From Polynucleobacter hirudinilacicola (GTDB lineage Bacteria; Pseudomonadota; Gammaproteobacteria; Burkholderiales; Burkholderiaceae): a DNA stretch of 64,000 nucleotides. The number at the start of each line of letters is the position of its first letter. Positions within the stretch are counted from its first letter, which is position 1. A program made the translations under genes and the position numbers. A model generated the notes under the pieces. That model made no database searches, was not told where the DNA came from, and worked only from the letters and a program-made list of their open reading frames with translations. Shown one piece after another: positions 24,074 to 37,332 of the stretch. Where the stretch lies: contig NZ_NAIA01000003.1 in the NCBI RefSeq assembly GCF_002192535.1, positions 277,952 through 341,951 on the forward strand, given 5' to 3'.

Positions 24074-25048
24074 ATGGAATTTTTCCGGATCAAAAAAGAT
24101 ATCCCCTTTATGCGCCATGCATTGGCGCTCAATGCGATTTCTTTAATCACCTTTTTAGCTGCAGTCTTCTTTCTATGGCACAACGGCTTACACCTCTCGA
24201 TTGAGTTCACTGGTGGTACGGTTATGGAGGTGAGTTACCCTCAAGCTGCTCCACTAGACTCTATTCGCGCAAAGGTTGAGAAGTTAGGTTATGCAGATAC
24301 GCAGATTCAGAACTTTGGCAGCTCACGCGACATCATGATTCGCCTGCCTTTACAAAAAGATACTGAAGGCAAACTCATTTCTTCTGCAGACCAAAGCGCA
24401 GCGGTAATGCAGGCGCTTGAGCCTGCTAGCAGTGGCGCCAAATTGCAACGCGTAGAGTTCGTTGGTCCTCAGGTGGGTGAAGAGCTGGCCTTAGACGGCT
24501 TGAAGGCCTTAATTTTTGTGATTATCGGTATTGTGATTTACCTCTCTTTCCGCTTTGAGTGGAAATTTGCTCTAGCGGGCATCATTGCTAACTTGCACGA
24601 CATCGTGATCATCTTAGGTTTCTTTGCTTTCTTCCAGTGGGAGTTCTCACTCTCAGTCTTGGCAGCAGTCTTGGCGGTACTGGGTTACTCCGTTAACGAA
24701 TCCGTGGTGATCTTTGACCGTATTCGCGAAAATTTCCGTAAGTACCGCAAGATGAATACCCGCGAAATTATTGACAATGCAATTACCAGCACAATCAGTC
24801 GCACTGTGATTACTCACGGTAGCACTGAGATGATGGTTTTAGCTATGCTGATTTTTGGTGGCCCAACTCTCTTCTACTTTGCGCTAGCACTGACTATTGG
24901 TATTTTGTTTGGTATTTACTCTTCAGTATTCGTAGCTGCCGCTTTGGCCATGTGGCTTGGAGTAACGCGTGAAGATTTGGCGAAGAGTGACAAAAAACCA
25001 GATGACAACGCTCGGAATGACGACCCGAATTTCGGAGCGCGTGTTTAA
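24074..25048 (+). CDS. secF: Protein translocase subunit SecF
   Basis: IEFTGGTVMEV, LGYSVNESVVIFDRIRENFR, HGSTEMMVLAMLIFGGPTLFYFALAL. Confidence 0.95.
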   Translation: MEFFRIKKDIPFMRHALALNAISLITFLAAVFFLWHNGLHLSIEFTGGTVMEVSYPQAAPLDSIRAKVEKLGYADTQIQNFGSSRDIMIRLPLQKDTEGKLISSADQSAAVMQALEPASSGAKLQRVEFVGPQVGEELALDGLKALIFVIIGIVIYLSFRFEWKFALAGIIANLHDIVIILGFFAFFQWEFSLSVLAAVLAVLGYSVNESVVIFDRIRENFRKYRKMNTREIIDNAITSTISRTVITHGSTEMMVLAMLIFGGPTLFYFALALTIGILFGIYSSVFVAAALAMWLGVTREDLAKSDKKPDDNARNDDPNFGARV

Positions 25049-25059
25049 GTCAGTCAGAC

Positions 25060-27854
<2,795 letters not shown>

Positions 27855-27892
27855 TTAAGCAGACCTCCATTAGGATGGCTATACTATCCCTT

Positions 27893-28507
27893 ATGAAACT
27901 TATCGGATCCCTCACTAGCCCCTATGTACGTAAGGTACGCATCGTTTTTTCAGAGAAAAAGGTTGATGTTGACCTTCAATTAGAGAACGTTTGGGCCGCA
28001 GACACCAAAATTGCCATTTCCAACCCCTTGGGGAAGGTTCCCTGCCTCATTCTGGAAGATGGTGAGTCACTCTATGACTCTCGCGTTATCGCGGAATACG
28101 CTGATGCCCTCAGCCCAGTCAGCAAGCTCATACCCGCTGACAGCCGGGAGCGCGCGAGCGTGAAAACCTGGGAAGCCCTGGCTGACGGAATCACAGATGC
28201 TGGCATTTTGGCCCGCCTCGAGCGCACATGGCGCCCTGCTGAAGAGCAAAGCTCAGCTTGGGTTGATCGCCAAATGGGCAAGATTCAAAACTCACTTCGT
28301 CAAATGTCTGAGATCTTGGGTGAGAATGCTTGGTGCCACGGCAACCAAATGACGCTTGCTGATATTGCAACAGGTTGTGCACTTGGTTGGTTATTGCTCC
28401 GTTTCCCAGATGTGAAATGGCAGACTCAATATCCAAACTTAGATCGTCTCTATCAAAAATTATTGCAGCGACCTTCGTTTATAGAAACTGAACCGCCAGC
28501 AGCTTAA
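27893..28507 (+). CDS. Glutathione S-transferase family protein
   Basis: MKLIGSLTSPYVRKVRIVFSEKKVD thioredoxin-fold N-domain, TLADIATGCALGWL C-domain; start moved from 27842 to ATG 27893. Confidence 0.9.
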   Translation: MKLIGSLTSPYVRKVRIVFSEKKVDVDLQLENVWAADTKIAISNPLGKVPCLILEDGESLYDSRVIAEYADALSPVSKLIPADSRERASVKTWEALADGITDAGILARLERTWRPAEEQSSAWVDRQMGKIQNSLRQMSEILGENAWCHGNQMTLADIATGCALGWLLLRFPDVKWQTQYPNLDRLYQKLLQRPSFIETEPPAA

Positions 28508-28532
28508 TGCGGATTTAAAAAATTGATTTGGG

Positions 28533-29645
28533 CTAAGCAGAAATAATTCCGCCGCCCAAACAAATATCACCGTCATATAAAACGGCTGATTGCCCTGGCG
28601 TTACTGCCCATTGCGTATCCGGAAATCCTAACGCAAATGTAAGATCGCCTGCGCTTGCAGTTAAAGTGCATGCAGAGTCTGCTTGACGATAACGAGTCTT
28701 CGCAGAATAGTTCCCAGAGGCTGGGGGGCTACCAGCAATCCAGCTCGCATCAATAGCCTCTAGGTTCTTGGCCAGCAGCCACGGGTGTTCATGGCCCTGA
28801 GCCACATACAGTGTGTTATTCGCCATATCCTTGCGTGCCACATACCAAGCATCACCATTGCCATCCTGGCTGCCACCCAAACCAATCCCCTTACGCTGCC
28901 CCAAAGTGAAAAAGGCTAAGCCCATATGCTCGCCGACAGTCTTGCCATCCGGGGTTTTAATGGGTCCTGGTGTACGAGGCAAATAACGGTTCAAGAATTC
29001 TCTAAAGGGACGTTCGCCAATAAAACAAATTCCGGTGCTATCTTTTTTCCGTGCATTGTGTAAACCAATTTTTTCAGCAATGGTGCGCACTTCAGTTTTC
29101 GGAATCTCTCCCAGCGGAAATAAAACATTAGCTAATTGCTGTTGCGTCAAGCGGTGCAAAAAATAACTCTGGTCTTTACTAGAATCCAGCGCTTTTAATA
29201 ATTGCACTTTTCCACCCTCATGGCGGACCCTAGCATAGTGCCCAGTAGCAATTGCATCAGCACCCAAACTCATGGCGTGATCCAAGAAGGCTTTGAACTT
29301 AATCTCAGCATTGCACAGAACATCGGGATTTGGGGTTCGCCCTGCAGCGTATTCACGCAAAAACTCAGCAAATACGCGTTCGCGGTATTCAGCAGCAAAA
29401 TTGACTGCCTCAACGTCAATACCGATGAGATCAGCTACGGAGACGACATCAAGCCAATCCTGGCGGGCTGAACAATATTCATCGTTATCGTCATCCTCCC
29501 AATTCTTCATAAAAAGGCCGATAACTTCATAACCCTGCTCTTTGAGCATCCAGGCTGCTACGGACGAATCTACCCCTCCAGACATGCCGATAACGACTTT
29601 TCTGGGCTTTTTAAGGGGGGGTACCGAACAATTAGGCTGACTCAT
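28533..29645 (-). CDS. mnmA: tRNA-specific 2-thiouridylase MnmA
   Basis: [65 protein letters not shown]. Confidence 0.96.
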   Translation of the reverse strand: MSQPNCSVPPLKKPRKVVIGMSGGVDSSVAAWMLKEQGYEVIGLFMKNWEDDDNDEYCSARQDWLDVVSVADLIGIDVEAVNFAAEYRERVFAEFLREYAAGRTPNPDVLCNAEIKFKAFLDHAMSLGADAIATGHYARVRHEGGKVQLLKALDSSKDQSYFLHRLTQQQLANVLFPLGEIPKTEVRTIAEKIGLHNARKKDSTGICFIGERPFREFLNRYLPRTPGPIKTPDGKTVGEHMGLAFFTLGQRKGIGLGGSQDGNGDAWYVARKDMANNTLYVAQGHEHPWLLAKNLEAIDASWIAGSPPASGNYSAKTRYRQADSACTLTASAGDLTFALGFPDTQWAVTPGQSAVLYDGDICLGGGIISA

Positions 29646-29824
29646 TAAAAAAATGCGAGAATACTCTATAGACAGATTAACCCCATTGTAGAAGTCTCAA
29701 CCAGACTTCGCATGATTTTAGGCAAAACCATAGCCGGCAGACCTTGGGGCTCAGTAAATAGGTAAAACCTAGCCTGTTTATCTTTAAAATAGACTTTTAA
29801 AATTTTTGCTTTTGGAGACATGCC

Positions 29825-30958
29825 ATGCGCATAGGAGTGCCGCTGGAAACAAGGCCTGGGGAAACTCGAGTAGCCGCCACACCAGAAACCGTAAAAAAAC
29901 TGATTAGCCAAGGTCATAGCGTCGTCATTCAAAAAGACGCCGGCGTCCACGCAAGTCAACCAGACTCCGCATACGAAGCTGTAGGTGCTTCTGTTGGCAG
30001 CGCAGCTGACGCATTTGGAGCAGAAATTGTTCTCAAAGTGCGTGCGCCCGAAGCAGCTGAACTCAAACAAATTAAATCTGGCAGCGTGCTCATTGGCATG
30101 CTCGATCCATTTGATAACGACAATATTGCTGCAATGGCAGCGCAAGGCGTAACAGCATTCTCATTAGAAGCTGCTCCTCGCACAACTCGCGCCCAAAGTA
30201 TGGATGTACTGTCATCGCAAGCAAACATTGCCGGCTACAAAGCTGTCATGATTGCTGCTAATGAGTATCAACGCTTTATGCCAATGCTCATGACTGCAGC
30301 AGGAACTGTCAAAGCAGCGCGCGTACTCATCTTGGGTGCCGGTGTTGCAGGCTTGCAAGCTATTGCTACCGCCAAGCGCTTAGGCGCTGTGATTGAAGCA
30401 TCTGACGTTCGCCCAGCCGCTAAAGAGCAAATTGAATCTTTGGGTGCTAAGTTTGTTGATGTGCCTTACGAAACTGACGAAGAACGCGAAATCGCTCAAG
30501 GCGTTGGCGGCTATGCGCGCCCAATGCCAGAGGCTTGGATGAAGCGTCAAGCAGCCTTAGTTGCTGAACGCGCTCAGCAAGCTGACATTGTCATTACCAC
30601 TGCTTTGATTCCAGGCCGCAAGCCACCAGTCTTATTGCATAGTGACACTGTTACTAATATGAAACCTGGCTCTATCGTGATTGATATTGCTGCTGGTCGT
30701 GGTGATAACGGCTCCGGTAACTGTCCACTGACTCAAGCTGACAAGATTGTTCAAGTCAATGGCGTCAAGATTGTGGGCTACACCAACCTTGCTAGCATGG
30801 TTGCAGCAGATGCGTCAGCACTTTATTCACGTAACTTGATCGACTTCATGAAACTCATTGTTGATAAAGATGCTAAATTGCTCATCCCTACTGATGACGA
30901 TATCGTTACTGCCTGCTTAATGTGTCGCGATGGTCAAGCCGTCCGCAAAAACTCATAG
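29825..30958 (+). CDS. pntAA: NAD(P) transhydrogenase subunit alpha part 1
   Basis: MRIGVPLETRPGETRVAATPETV, ILGAGVAGLQAIATAKRLGA; SD ggaga. Confidence 0.95.
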   Translation: MRIGVPLETRPGETRVAATPETVKKLISQGHSVVIQKDAGVHASQPDSAYEAVGASVGSAADAFGAEIVLKVRAPEAAELKQIKSGSVLIGMLDPFDNDNIAAMAAQGVTAFSLEAAPRTTRAQSMDVLSSQANIAGYKAVMIAANEYQRFMPMLMTAAGTVKAARVLILGAGVAGLQAIATAKRLGAVIEASDVRPAAKEQIESLGAKFVDVPYETDEEREIAQGVGGYARPMPEAWMKRQAALVAERAQQADIVITTALIPGRKPPVLLHSDTVTNMKPGSIVIDIAAGRGDNGSGNCPLTQADKIVQVNGVKIVGYTNLASMVAADASALYSRNLIDFMKLIVDKDAKLLIPTDDDIVTACLMCRDGQAVRKNS

Positions 30959-30983
30959 AACAAATTTAGACTAAGGAAATATC

Positions 30984-31322
30984 ATGGATCTCGCTGCTTT
31001 TCAAAGCATCCTCACAGTCCAAAACATCACTGTGTTTGTGTTAGCCATTTTTGTTGGCTACCACGTGGTTTGGAACGTTACTCCAGCATTGCATACCCCT
31101 CTGATGGCGGTTACTAATGCCATCTCCGGCATCATCATTGTTGGCGCACTCTTGCAAACCGAAGTCATTGGCGGCGATGAGATCACTCTCACCAGCATTA
31201 TTGGCGCTGTTGCAGTATTCCTGGCTTCCATCAATATTTTTGGTGGCTTTATGGTCACCCGTCGCATGCTGGAGATGTTCAAGAAGAAGGCTCCTAAAGC
31301 AGATTCGGCTGGAACCAAATAA
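30984..31322 (+). CDS. pntAB: NAD(P) transhydrogenase subunit alpha part 2
   Basis: Short TM protein [35 protein letters not shown] between pntAA and pntB. Confidence 0.94.
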   Translation: MDLAAFQSILTVQNITVFVLAIFVGYHVVWNVTPALHTPLMAVTNAISGIIIVGALLQTEVIGGDEITLTSIIGAVAVFLASINIFGGFMVTRRMLEMFKKKAPKADSAGTK

Positions 31323-31364
31323 AACGAGAACAAGATCCTCATAGAGATTTAAAGAGACCAAATA

Positions 31365-32732
31365 ATGTCAAACATAACTGCAATTTCCTATCTCATTTCA
31401 TCGGTGTTGTTCATCCTCGCTTTGCGTGGACTTTCTTCACCAACTACTTCACGCCAAGGCAATACTTTCGGCATGATTGGTATGCTCCTAGCAGTCATTA
31501 CCACCTTCCTGATTCCTGACTTTAAGCCAGTCTTTTCGCTGATCATCGCTGCAATTGTTGGCGGCGCAATTATCGGTACGATTGCTGCTAAACGCGTGCA
31601 GATGACTAAGATGCCGGAGCTCGTTGCTTTGATGCACTCGTTTGTTGGTTTATCAGCAGTATTAATTGCGATTGCTGCAGTATTTAATCCTGCACAAGCC
31701 CATACTGGCGCCCAAAAGATTGAACTATTCATTGGCGCATTTATTGGCGCAATTACCTTTACTGCCTCTGTGATTGCTTTCGGCAAATTGTCTGGCAAGG
31801 TCAGCGGTAAGCCAGTTACCTTCTCTGGTCAGCACTTACTGAACTTGATCTTAGCGATTTCGATGGTTGGTGCAGGCATTGCTTATTACATGGGCGATAG
31901 CCACGCAGCCTTCTTGGCCATGTGTGCAATTGCTTTGGTATTAGGTATTACTTTGATCATCCCAATTGGTGGCGCTGATATGCCAGTTGTGGTTTCTATG
32001 CTCAACAGTTACTCCGGTTGGGCTGCTGCGGGTATTGGTTTCACATTGAACAACCCTGTATTAATTATTGCTGGCGCTTGCGTAGGCTCTTCAGGTGCGA
32101 TTCTTTCTTACATCATGTGTAAGGCTATGAATCGCTCAATCGTTGCCGTTCTGCTTGGCGGATTCGGTGCTGAAGCTGCTGCTGGCGGAGCCGATGATGG
32201 CGCTCCTAAGAACTACAAAACTGGCTCCCCAGAAGATGCTGCCTTCCTCATGGAAAACGCAGACACAGTCATCATTGTTCCTGGTTATGGATTAGCAGTT
32301 GCCCGTGCCCAGCATGCTCTGAAAGAGTTAACTGAAAAACTGACTCATCATGGTGTCACCGTAAAGTATGCGATTCACCCAGTTGCAGGTCGTATGCCTG
32401 GTCATATGAACGTACTCTTGGCTGAAGCTGAAGTTCCTTACGATCAAGTGTTTGAGATGGAAGACATCAATAGTGACTTTGGTCAAGCTGACGTAGTGTT
32501 AGTGCTTGGCGCTAACGACGTGGTGAACCCAGCGGCACGCACTCCAGGCAGCCCAATCTTTGGTATGCCAATCCTGGAAGCATTCAAAGCCAAAACGATC
32601 ATCGTTAACAAGCGCTCAATGGCTGCAGGTTATGCTGGTCTGGATAATGAACTCTTCTACATGGATAAAACCATGATGGTCTTCGGTGATGCGAAGAAAG
32701 TAGTTGAGGATATGGTCAAGGCTGTGGAGTAA
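31365..32732 (+). CDS. pntB: NAD(P) transhydrogenase subunit beta
   Basis: VPGYGLAVARAQHALKELTEKL, AIHPVAGRMPGHMNVLLAEAEVPYDQVFEMEDIN. Confidence 0.96.
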   Translation: MSNITAISYLISSVLFILALRGLSSPTTSRQGNTFGMIGMLLAVITTFLIPDFKPVFSLIIAAIVGGAIIGTIAAKRVQMTKMPELVALMHSFVGLSAVLIAIAAVFNPAQAHTGAQKIELFIGAFIGAITFTASVIAFGKLSGKVSGKPVTFSGQHLLNLILAISMVGAGIAYYMGDSHAAFLAMCAIALVLGITLIIPIGGADMPVVVSMLNSYSGWAAAGIGFTLNNPVLIIAGACVGSSGAILSYIMCKAMNRSIVAVLLGGFGAEAAAGGADDGAPKNYKTGSPEDAAFLMENADTVIIVPGYGLAVARAQHALKELTEKLTHHGVTVKYAIHPVAGRMPGHMNVLLAEAEVPYDQVFEMEDINSDFGQADVVLVLGANDVVNPAARTPGSPIFGMPILEAFKAKTIIVNKRSMAAGYAGLDNELFYMDKTMMVFGDAKKVVEDMVKAVE

Positions 32733-32756
32733 AAGAGTGATCTTTTAAACTCATTA

Positions 32757-32781
32757 AAGACCGCCTTCGGGCGGTTTTTTA
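32757..32781 (+). terminator. Rho-independent terminator of pntB
   Basis: AGACCGCC-TTCG-GGCGGTTTTTT hairpin with UUCG tetraloop. Confidence 0.9.
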
Positions 32782-32795
32782 TTCACTGCTATTTC

Positions 32796-33491
32796 TTAAC
32801 GCCTTTGGTAACTATTGGCGAGGTTATCTTGCAAAACATGGGCGATACCATTTGCGATCAAAGATAAATCTTTATCCAGCACTCTGCTTTGATATATCCA
32901 GCCTGAAGGTAGCTTGAGTTGTTTTTCCAAATCCGGAAGATCCTCGATCATCAGACTGGGATTGACGATTTGCGAGTAGGACTGCATGACATAAATCTCT
33001 CCCGCGGGAGAAGTGAGCTCATAGATCGAGCTACCTGCCTTATAAACAAAATTAGTAGTACGGTTAATTTGATTGGGCATGAAATGCTTGCTACCCAGTA
33101 TTTGTTTCAAGAGCCCTAGCTCAATTGTTGCCCTTAAGTTCATTTCCATACCGCTAAAAGACTCTTTAACATTATTAACAGTAGCGCCAGCTGCATGAAT
33201 CTCATCCATCACCCAATAACGCGGGCCGTTTAACAACGCAAAAGATGCGTCGTACTTACTCGTTATAGATTCCTTGGTAATTGCCTTCCATTGCTCCTCA
33301 GGGCATAAATTAAGACCCTGCGTATTAAAAACTTTGACCTCCAAACTCAGCCAGTGACGTTTACCGTAGAGGATCTCGCAATAGCGTTGGTTCCGAAGAT
33401 TAGAAACACTTTTTTCAAAGATTGGTTGTGCATTAACAATTCCAGCACCGAGGCAGATAGCAATCAAAAGCAATGAATAGATTTTTTTCAT
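32796..33491 (-). CDS. Uncharacterised secreted protein
   Basis: 231 aa with signal peptide MKKIYSLLLIAICLGAGIVNAQ; no family recognised. Confidence 0.75.
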   Translation of the reverse strand: MKKIYSLLLIAICLGAGIVNAQPIFEKSVSNLRNQRYCEILYGKRHWLSLEVKVFNTQGLNLCPEEQWKAITKESITSKYDASFALLNGPRYWVMDEIHAAGATVNNVKESFSGMEMNLRATIELGLLKQILGSKHFMPNQINRTTNFVYKAGSSIYELTSPAGEIYVMQSYSQIVNPSLMIEDLPDLEKQLKLPSGWIYQSRVLDKDLSLIANGIAHVLQDNLANSYQRR

Positions 33492-33507
33492 TAACCTACT
33501 GTAACAA

Positions 33508-33540
33508 ATAAAAAACGCCTGGTCTTGTGAACCAGGCGCT
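33508..33540 (-). terminator. Rho-independent terminator of groSL
   Basis: On minus strand CGCCTGGT-TCACAAG-ACCAGGCG-TTTTT, 8-bp perfect stem. Confidence 0.88.
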
Positions 33541-33574
33541 TTAGTTTCTTCAGCGAGAAGCTGGAGAGAGGCTA

Positions 33575-35242
<1,668 letters not shown>

Positions 35243-35255
35243 TTAAGTACCGAAA

Positions 35256-35546
35256 TTACTTCTGTACAACAGCCATGATGTCTTCTTCGCGCATTACGAG
35301 AAGTTCATCGCCATCGACCTTAACTGTTTGACCAGCATATTTGCCAAATAACACGCGATCGCCAACTTTGACGTCAGGTGCATTTAATTTACCGCTGTCA
35401 TCGCGCTTGCCTGGGCCTACTGCCAATACTTCACCTTGATCAGGTTTTTCTGCAGCAGCGTCAGGAATGATGATTCCGGAAGCAGTTTTTGATTCTTGAT
35501 CTAAACGCTTGATGATTACGCGATCATGTAAGGGACGCAAATTCAT
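35256..35546 (-). CDS. groS: Co-chaperonin GroES
   Basis: [53 protein letters not shown]. Confidence 0.98.
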   Translation of the reverse strand: MNLRPLHDRVIIKRLDQESKTASGIIIPDAAAEKPDQGEVLAVGPGKRDDSGKLNAPDVKVGDRVLFGKYAGQTVKVDGDELLVMREEDIMAVVQK

Positions 35547-35655
35547 CTCTTCTCCTATGTTAGTAAGTGTTAACTATTTAAATATCTATATAAATCAATG
35601 CTTTATAATCTCTTCACGTGAAAACTAAGGGCTATTTACTGCTAAATTAAGCTTT

Positions 35656-35682
35656 TTAGCACTCGCGTGTAGGGAGTGCTGA
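35656..35682. promoter_or_regulatory. CIRCE operator (HrcA binding site)
   Basis: TTAGCACTC-GCGTGTAGG-GAGTGCTGA, one mismatch from TTAGCACTC-N9-GAGTGCTAA. Confidence 0.93.
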
Positions 35683-35711
35683 TTATATAGGTCTGATTCC
35701 TGAGATTTCAA
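35682..35711 (-). promoter_or_regulatory. groSL promoter (sigma70-like; possible overlapping sigma32)
   Basis: Minus strand: TTGAAA (35711-35706) - 18 nt - TATAAT (35687-35682); also CTTGAAA-N14-CCTATATA resembling sigma32; CIRCE begins at the -10. Confidence 0.75.
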
Positions 35712-35810
35712 GGGCAGGAGCATAAATTCCTGAGAAATGGGCCCTTATTTATAATGGGGACAGGTTGGTAGGTCGATTCCTACAGATAAATCAGCCCAAA
35801 GCCCTTACCG

Positions 35811-35852
35811 CTCCAATCCGTCCTGCCTAGACTGGACAGTCACCGATTGGAG
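35811..35852 (+). promoter_or_regulatory. Inverted repeat that would sequester the SD of the EAL-like gene
   Basis: CTCCAATC (35811-35818) ... GATTGGAG (35845-35852) with inner GTCC/GGAC; GGAG is the SD 7 nt before ATG 35860. Confidence 0.5.
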
Positions 35853-35859
35853 AATGCTG

Positions 35860-36702
35860 ATGAGCCCGAAATCCCGGCTGTACACGCTTGTAAAGGCATG
35901 GAAGAACAAACCCTTCCAAGAAGTCCGCGACGCCTGTGGCGCGCCCTGGCTTGGCATGAGTAGCCAAGCCCTCGAAGAACACCAATCCTGGTCCAAGCGA
36001 CAAGCGATTAGCCATGAACCCATTTTTAACTGCAAGGGAACAAAACTGACCGGCTCACTATTTAGACCTCTGCTAACAGCTTCCGATATGCAATTACTGC
36101 GTTTATTCATGGAAGGCTTGGATGCAATTTCCTACTGGTATCGCAGTGGTCGTTTTATTCCTGGCATTTTGCCAATGCCAACTCATGCAATCGCCTCTAG
36201 CGGCTACATCGATGCCCTGAGTGATCTGATTCTGAACTCACGACTACCAGTCGGGTTGATTGCACTAGGAATCCCATCACTGCCTGAGCCGGATATTGCC
36301 GATGCTTACAAAGAGGGTTTGCTACGCATGCGCCGACTAGGTGTCTTGCTGCATTTCATGAATTTCACGGGGACGGTAGAGCAACTGCACTGGATCAATG
36401 AGATGCAAATAGAGGGAATTCATATTGATATGGGGCAGCTTCGTGATGAAGTCCTATCAAATGATGTGATTAGAGAATTAAAACGGTCGCCCTTTTCACC
36501 CACACAAATTTATGCAAGCAATATCAACCTTGTCAAAGACTTAGAGAATGCATCTGTAATGCAAGTAGATCATGGCTACGGCGGCCTCATGCTATCACCA
36601 CTCAGTCGCCATCAGATTCTTCAAATCAATGATAGCCGTATCGCTAAGGCTATTTTTTCGCTGCACCCTCATCCACAACCAAACCAAAATGGAGACCAGT
36701 AA
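35860..36702 (+). CDS. Degenerate (probably non-catalytic) EAL-domain-like protein
   Basis: Whole-domain resemblance by eye to EAL: ISHEPIFNCKGTKLTGSLFRPLL (EAL replaced by SLF), FIPGILPMPTHAIASSGYIDALSDLIL, LRMRRLGVLLHFMNFTGTVEQLHWINEMQIEGIHIDMGQL (DDFGTGYSS replaced), VMQVDHGYGGLMLSPLS (QGYLFSxPL-like). ORF may start at 35854. Confidence 0.65.
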   Translation: MSPKSRLYTLVKAWKNKPFQEVRDACGAPWLGMSSQALEEHQSWSKRQAISHEPIFNCKGTKLTGSLFRPLLTASDMQLLRLFMEGLDAISYWYRSGRFIPGILPMPTHAIASSGYIDALSDLILNSRLPVGLIALGIPSLPEPDIADAYKEGLLRMRRLGVLLHFMNFTGTVEQLHWINEMQIEGIHIDMGQLRDEVLSNDVIRELKRSPFSPTQIYASNINLVKDLENASVMQVDHGYGGLMLSPLSRHQILQINDSRIAKAIFSLHPHPQPNQNGDQ

Positions 36703-37325
36703 TGAGAAAACGCGTGATGTTAGTAGATGACCATCCGGCTATGCTGATGGCCTTAAAAAGTATGTTGCAAGACCAGCTGTTATTTGAAATCGCAGGTCAA
36801 GCTCAGAATGGCGAAGAATGCCTTCGATCCATCAAAGAGATGAATCCTAATATGGTGATTCTGGATCTTGATATGCCCAAGACCGATGGGTTTGATGTCA
36901 TTCGGCGTATTGGCTTGATGTATCCCGATGTGCGAGTGCTGGTTCTATCTAGCATGGATGAGGCGGTTTATGGCGGAAGAGTTCGATCACTTGGTGGGCA
37001 TGGCTTTGTCAATAAAACTGCAGGGGCTGATGTGATCTTGGCAGCCTGTGTAGCGATCTCACAAGGGTATAACTTTTTCACTCATGGAAAGAATGGCAAC
37101 AGCTCATTAAGTGATAACGATAAATTAGCGCTGATTTCTGATCGTGAGTTACAAGTCATGAAGTATCTCGGAAAGGGGAATACCAATCAGCAGATTTCAG
37201 ACATGCTGCATATCAGTAATAAAACGGTAGCTACTTACAAGACCAGAGTTTTTGACAAACTTGGTATTAACAACATTGCCGACTTAATCTTGTTCTGCCG
37301 CATGAACAAGATCATCGAAAGCTAA
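36702..37325 (+). CDS. LuxR/NarL-family response regulator (BvgA/EvgA-like)
   Basis: REC: MLVDDHPAMLMALKSML...MVILDLDMPKTDGFDVI; HTH: LISDRELQVMKYLGKGNTNQQISDMLHISNKTVATYKTRVFDKLGINNIADLI. Confidence 0.93.
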   Translation: MRKRVMLVDDHPAMLMALKSMLQDQLLFEIAGQAQNGEECLRSIKEMNPNMVILDLDMPKTDGFDVIRRIGLMYPDVRVLVLSSMDEAVYGGRVRSLGGHGFVNKTAGADVILAACVAISQGYNFFTHGKNGNSSLSDNDKLALISDRELQVMKYLGKGNTNQQISDMLHISNKTVATYKTRVFDKLGINNIADLILFCRMNKIIES

Positions 37326-37332
37326 AAGCAAT

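Noticed and set aside
29666-30145. 159-aa minus-strand ORF spanning the mnmA-pntAA gap
   Set aside because: Overlaps the start of pntAA antisense and has no coherent protein features.
35768-35783. GTAGG-TCGATT-CCTAC hairpin resembling a tRNA T-arm (possible tRNA remnant)
   Set aside because: Loop is one nucleotide short of a T-loop and no acceptor, anticodon or D-arm pairs could be found around it.
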